DNA of 64,000 nucleotides, from positions 1 through 64,000 of the forward strand of contig DATNAQ010000179.1 in NCBI GenBank assembly GCA_035607415.1. Direction: 5' to 3'. A model generated the notes under the pieces. That model did no database searches and was not told the origin of the DNA. It was given only the letters and a program-made list of their open reading frames with translations. Origin of the DNA: JAQBQH01 sp035607415. Its GTDB lineage: Bacteria > Myxococcota_A > Polyangia > Palsa-1104. Position 1 is the first letter of the stretch; each line of letters opens with the position of its first letter. Shown one piece after another: positions 61,701 to 64,000 of the stretch. The position numbers and the translations under genes were made by a program.

Positions 61701-62063
61701 GCCGAGGATGTCCTTGATCTGGAACGGCTTGGCGAAGAACTGCGCGCCCGTCTCCGCCTGCAGCTTCGCGATCGTCGTCGAGTCCTTGTAGATCGCGCTG
61801 GTGATGATGAGCGGCACCTCGGCGCCGTGCTTGTGCTTGCGCAGCTCGCGCGTGAAGGCGAAGCCGTCCATGCGCGGCATGAGCAGATCGCTGATGACGA
61901 GGTCGTAGGGCCCCTTTTCGAGCGCGGCGAGCCCCTCTTGTCCGTCGCTGACGGCGACCACTTCGGCGTGGCGCGCGGCCAGCGACGGCTCGTGCGTCAG
62001 CAGCTGCTCGAGGATCTTGCGGATGTGCTTGTCGTCTTCGACGACCAGGATGCGTAGTGCCAC
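58719..62063 (-). CDS. Receiver / DUF4388 / J-like / TPR multidomain protein
   Basis: 1114 residues from GTG 62063. A receiver domain (1 to about 125) has acidic pair Asp 10-Asp 11, phospho-acceptor Asp 59 in VISDLLMPRMDG and Lys in FFAKPF. A DUF4388/PATAN-like region (about 150-300: LLLDLWEKKTTGTLTLQRG, LGNALVALGFITDADLMKQL) follows. A J-like domain (about 520-600) has DHYQALGVRRDATPAAIEAA without the HPD motif. TPR-type repeats fill about 620-820. The C-terminal third is a predicted helical globular region. No output DNA-binding domain is seen; it probably signals through protein contacts, as in gliding or predation control. Confidence 0.88.
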   Translation of the reverse strand: MALRILVVEDDKHIRKILEQLLTHEPSLAARHAEVVAVSDGQEGLAALEKGPYDLVISDLLMPRMDGFAFTRELRKHKHGAEVPLIITSAIYKDSTTIAKLQAETGAQFFAKPFQIKDILGAVRKLLDANAVAGGKSARPDATSTGARNKTTGALPTVGSLAEQRPPRLLLDLWEKKTTGTLTLQRGKVKKEIALVHGTPVTASSNLRTETLGHFLVARGVLDEGRHQQALKRAQESQERLGNALVALGFITDADLMKQLGAQMRAKITNLLRWRDGDWMLTPGPPPPAPLQTPAETPRMVFFGLHKTAHVDEIAMELAQVRGRIALTLRAERHRETFVRVFGDKGLSALQRRPLIEELLVGADPTPMLVQLDALFACGMAEIESATVDKKAPTEKSDPIALSRLPVASAIHDPPPQGEQTLYDKLFGDDTGPVPAIPDDDLDQVHSPFDDEDETSGVMQMPASAGHPAPPAPRAKPPTDEAVEALRQEVLHQYLGMQGKDHYQALGVRRDATPAAIEAAHRALDDKFRLERFADVDLGRDYARIEEIHAMLRAAFETLSAKESRQAYDAELERHKRPSKGALDADLLAQNAVEKLAAGDADAATDLLERAVTAAPDQADYHALLGWAIFHNEGANAAAASAAWRHLKAALEIDPDHTSAHEYAGRISAVAGEDARAIDHLTRALEADPARAEALTTLEAACLRRGEHKRLERQYRKLIHRLGDARDPERALRLWWRLAELYRTRLDDKESAKVAYEISAKLAPDDPRPREALARLYAESPQTWREAAHALRDSWRLQPEDAEPGRALFKLHLDGERWDAAFVVAAALGVRGVADEMAAEFARRFRPPFLARAIQPVRGGLSLVEMVRHPDDDRDLSELFARMFAVWQPPVGWDVLGVGPDDQIDAAMLPSPYARVLGYVASQLEVTAPPVYRRSDFDEESHVGAARPPVLLAGPQSLAQADYTALAFRLGRALTYLSPGRAVAGALPARQLKQTVLAAMTLVQSSLRVDDAEGEVRAVRVALATTAPHLVRELAPACERIMAGAQATLNLGRYTRGMARTADRVGLVLCNDLSTAVRIVMASAAPGAENDLIDFALSDEYLAAREALGLSICV

Positions 62064-62079
62064 GGGGACTTCGATTTTA

Positions 62080-63099
<1,020 letters not shown>

Positions 63100-63100
63100 T

Positions 63101-63121
63101 GGTGCACCCCGAAGGTGCACC
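63101..63121. repeat. Two copies of self-complementary GGTGCACC
   Basis: GGTGCACC at 63101-63108 and again at 63114-63121, 13 bp apart, upstream of the OppF-like ATG. Each is a perfect 8-bp palindrome. It may be a chance feature of GC-rich DNA or a regulatory site. Confidence 0.4.
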
Positions 63122-63184
63122 AAGAGCAAACGTTCGATCCGCGGGCCCTACGGGCCTCGCTCACGTTCGCTCGCCGACGCTCGC

Positions 63185-64000
<816 letters not shown>

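Noticed and set aside
58479..62057. Plus-strand frame of about 1190 codons opposite the receiver/TPR gene
   Set aside because: Arg/Leu/Glu-rich shadow with no motif; the minus-strand gene has clear domains.

Overview
This is a very GC-rich, gene-dense bacterial window with almost no intergenic space, many ATGA/GTGA-type start-stop overlaps and frequent GTG starts. Gene content suggests a member of the Myxococcota (former Deltaproteobacteria). The clues are Cys-rich multi-repeat lipoproteins, a protein combining a receiver, a DUF4388-like (PATAN) region, a J-like domain and TPRs, a C-terminal tail resembling MYXO-CTERM, and exported proteins with Gly-rich and D-M/L-A linkers. No rRNA, tRNA, CRISPR array, insertion sequence, phage gene or replication origin was recognised. 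The organism assignment is inference from families.

Layout. (1) 1-5.5 kb: the end of a GNAT acetyltransferase, a large M36 metalloprotease, and two small proteins, one ferritin-like. (2) 5.5-14.7 kb, minus strand: ruvX-mltG, then a tightly coupled PrkA operon. It runs prkA kinase, a small protein, three tandem zinc-ribbon proteins (seven ribbon units), yeaH/DUF444, two small exported proteins and spoVR. (3) 14.9-20.7 kb: a mini-lipoprotein, DUF3467, S66 carboxypeptidase, DedA, a PilZ-like small protein, an acyltransferase, an SDR-like protein and a Cys-rich lipoprotein. (4) 20.8-28.7 kb, plus strand: a bufferin-type RiPP cluster (precursor, DUF692/MNIO, DUF2063). It is overlapped by a nucleotidyltransferase-methyltransferase fusion and nrtR, followed by pncA-pncB-nadE for NAD salvage. 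A promoter/operator palindrome lies after nrtR and a second copy lies just after nadE. (5) 28.7-36.6 kb: aldo/keto reductase, M2 (ACE-type) peptidase, DUF2231-like protein, cysteine-less glutaredoxin-like protein, lone E2 catalytic domain, M28 peptidase, an outer-membrane barrel and a membrane-flanked PD-(D/E)XK protein. (6) 36.6-43.4 kb: a double AAA+ Clp-like ATPase lacking N- and M-domains, an ABC substrate-binding-like protein, DUF72, ferritin-like, Pcm, an FGE-sulfatase-domain protein and a POTRA-only protein. (7) 43.4-51 kb: a 1249-residue lipoprotein with duplicated LamG-like modules, GNAT, an M50 protease, RadC and a PorV/FadL-like barrel. (8) 51-57.6 kb: an ECF sigma factor with its zinc anti-sigma factor, then a minus-strand metabolic operon (aconitase-superfamily swivel+catalytic fusion, thiolase, LeuA-like synthase, small protein) divergent from a HAD phosphatase. 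(9) 57.6-64 kb: a Cys-rich lipoprotein, the 1114-residue receiver/DUF4388/J/TPR protein, and two Opp/Dpp ABC ATPases, the last cut by the window end.

How the parts fit. The PrkA operon looks like a starvation or stress signalling module carrying an added zinc-ribbon cassette. The bufferin genes probably make a modified, Cys-containing periplasmic metallophore. Their transcription may continue into nrtR, which would tune pncA-pncB-nadE by binding a palindrome that covers the pncA promoter. Several genes begin exactly 6 nt after a TATAGT-like -10 element, which suggests leaderless transcripts.
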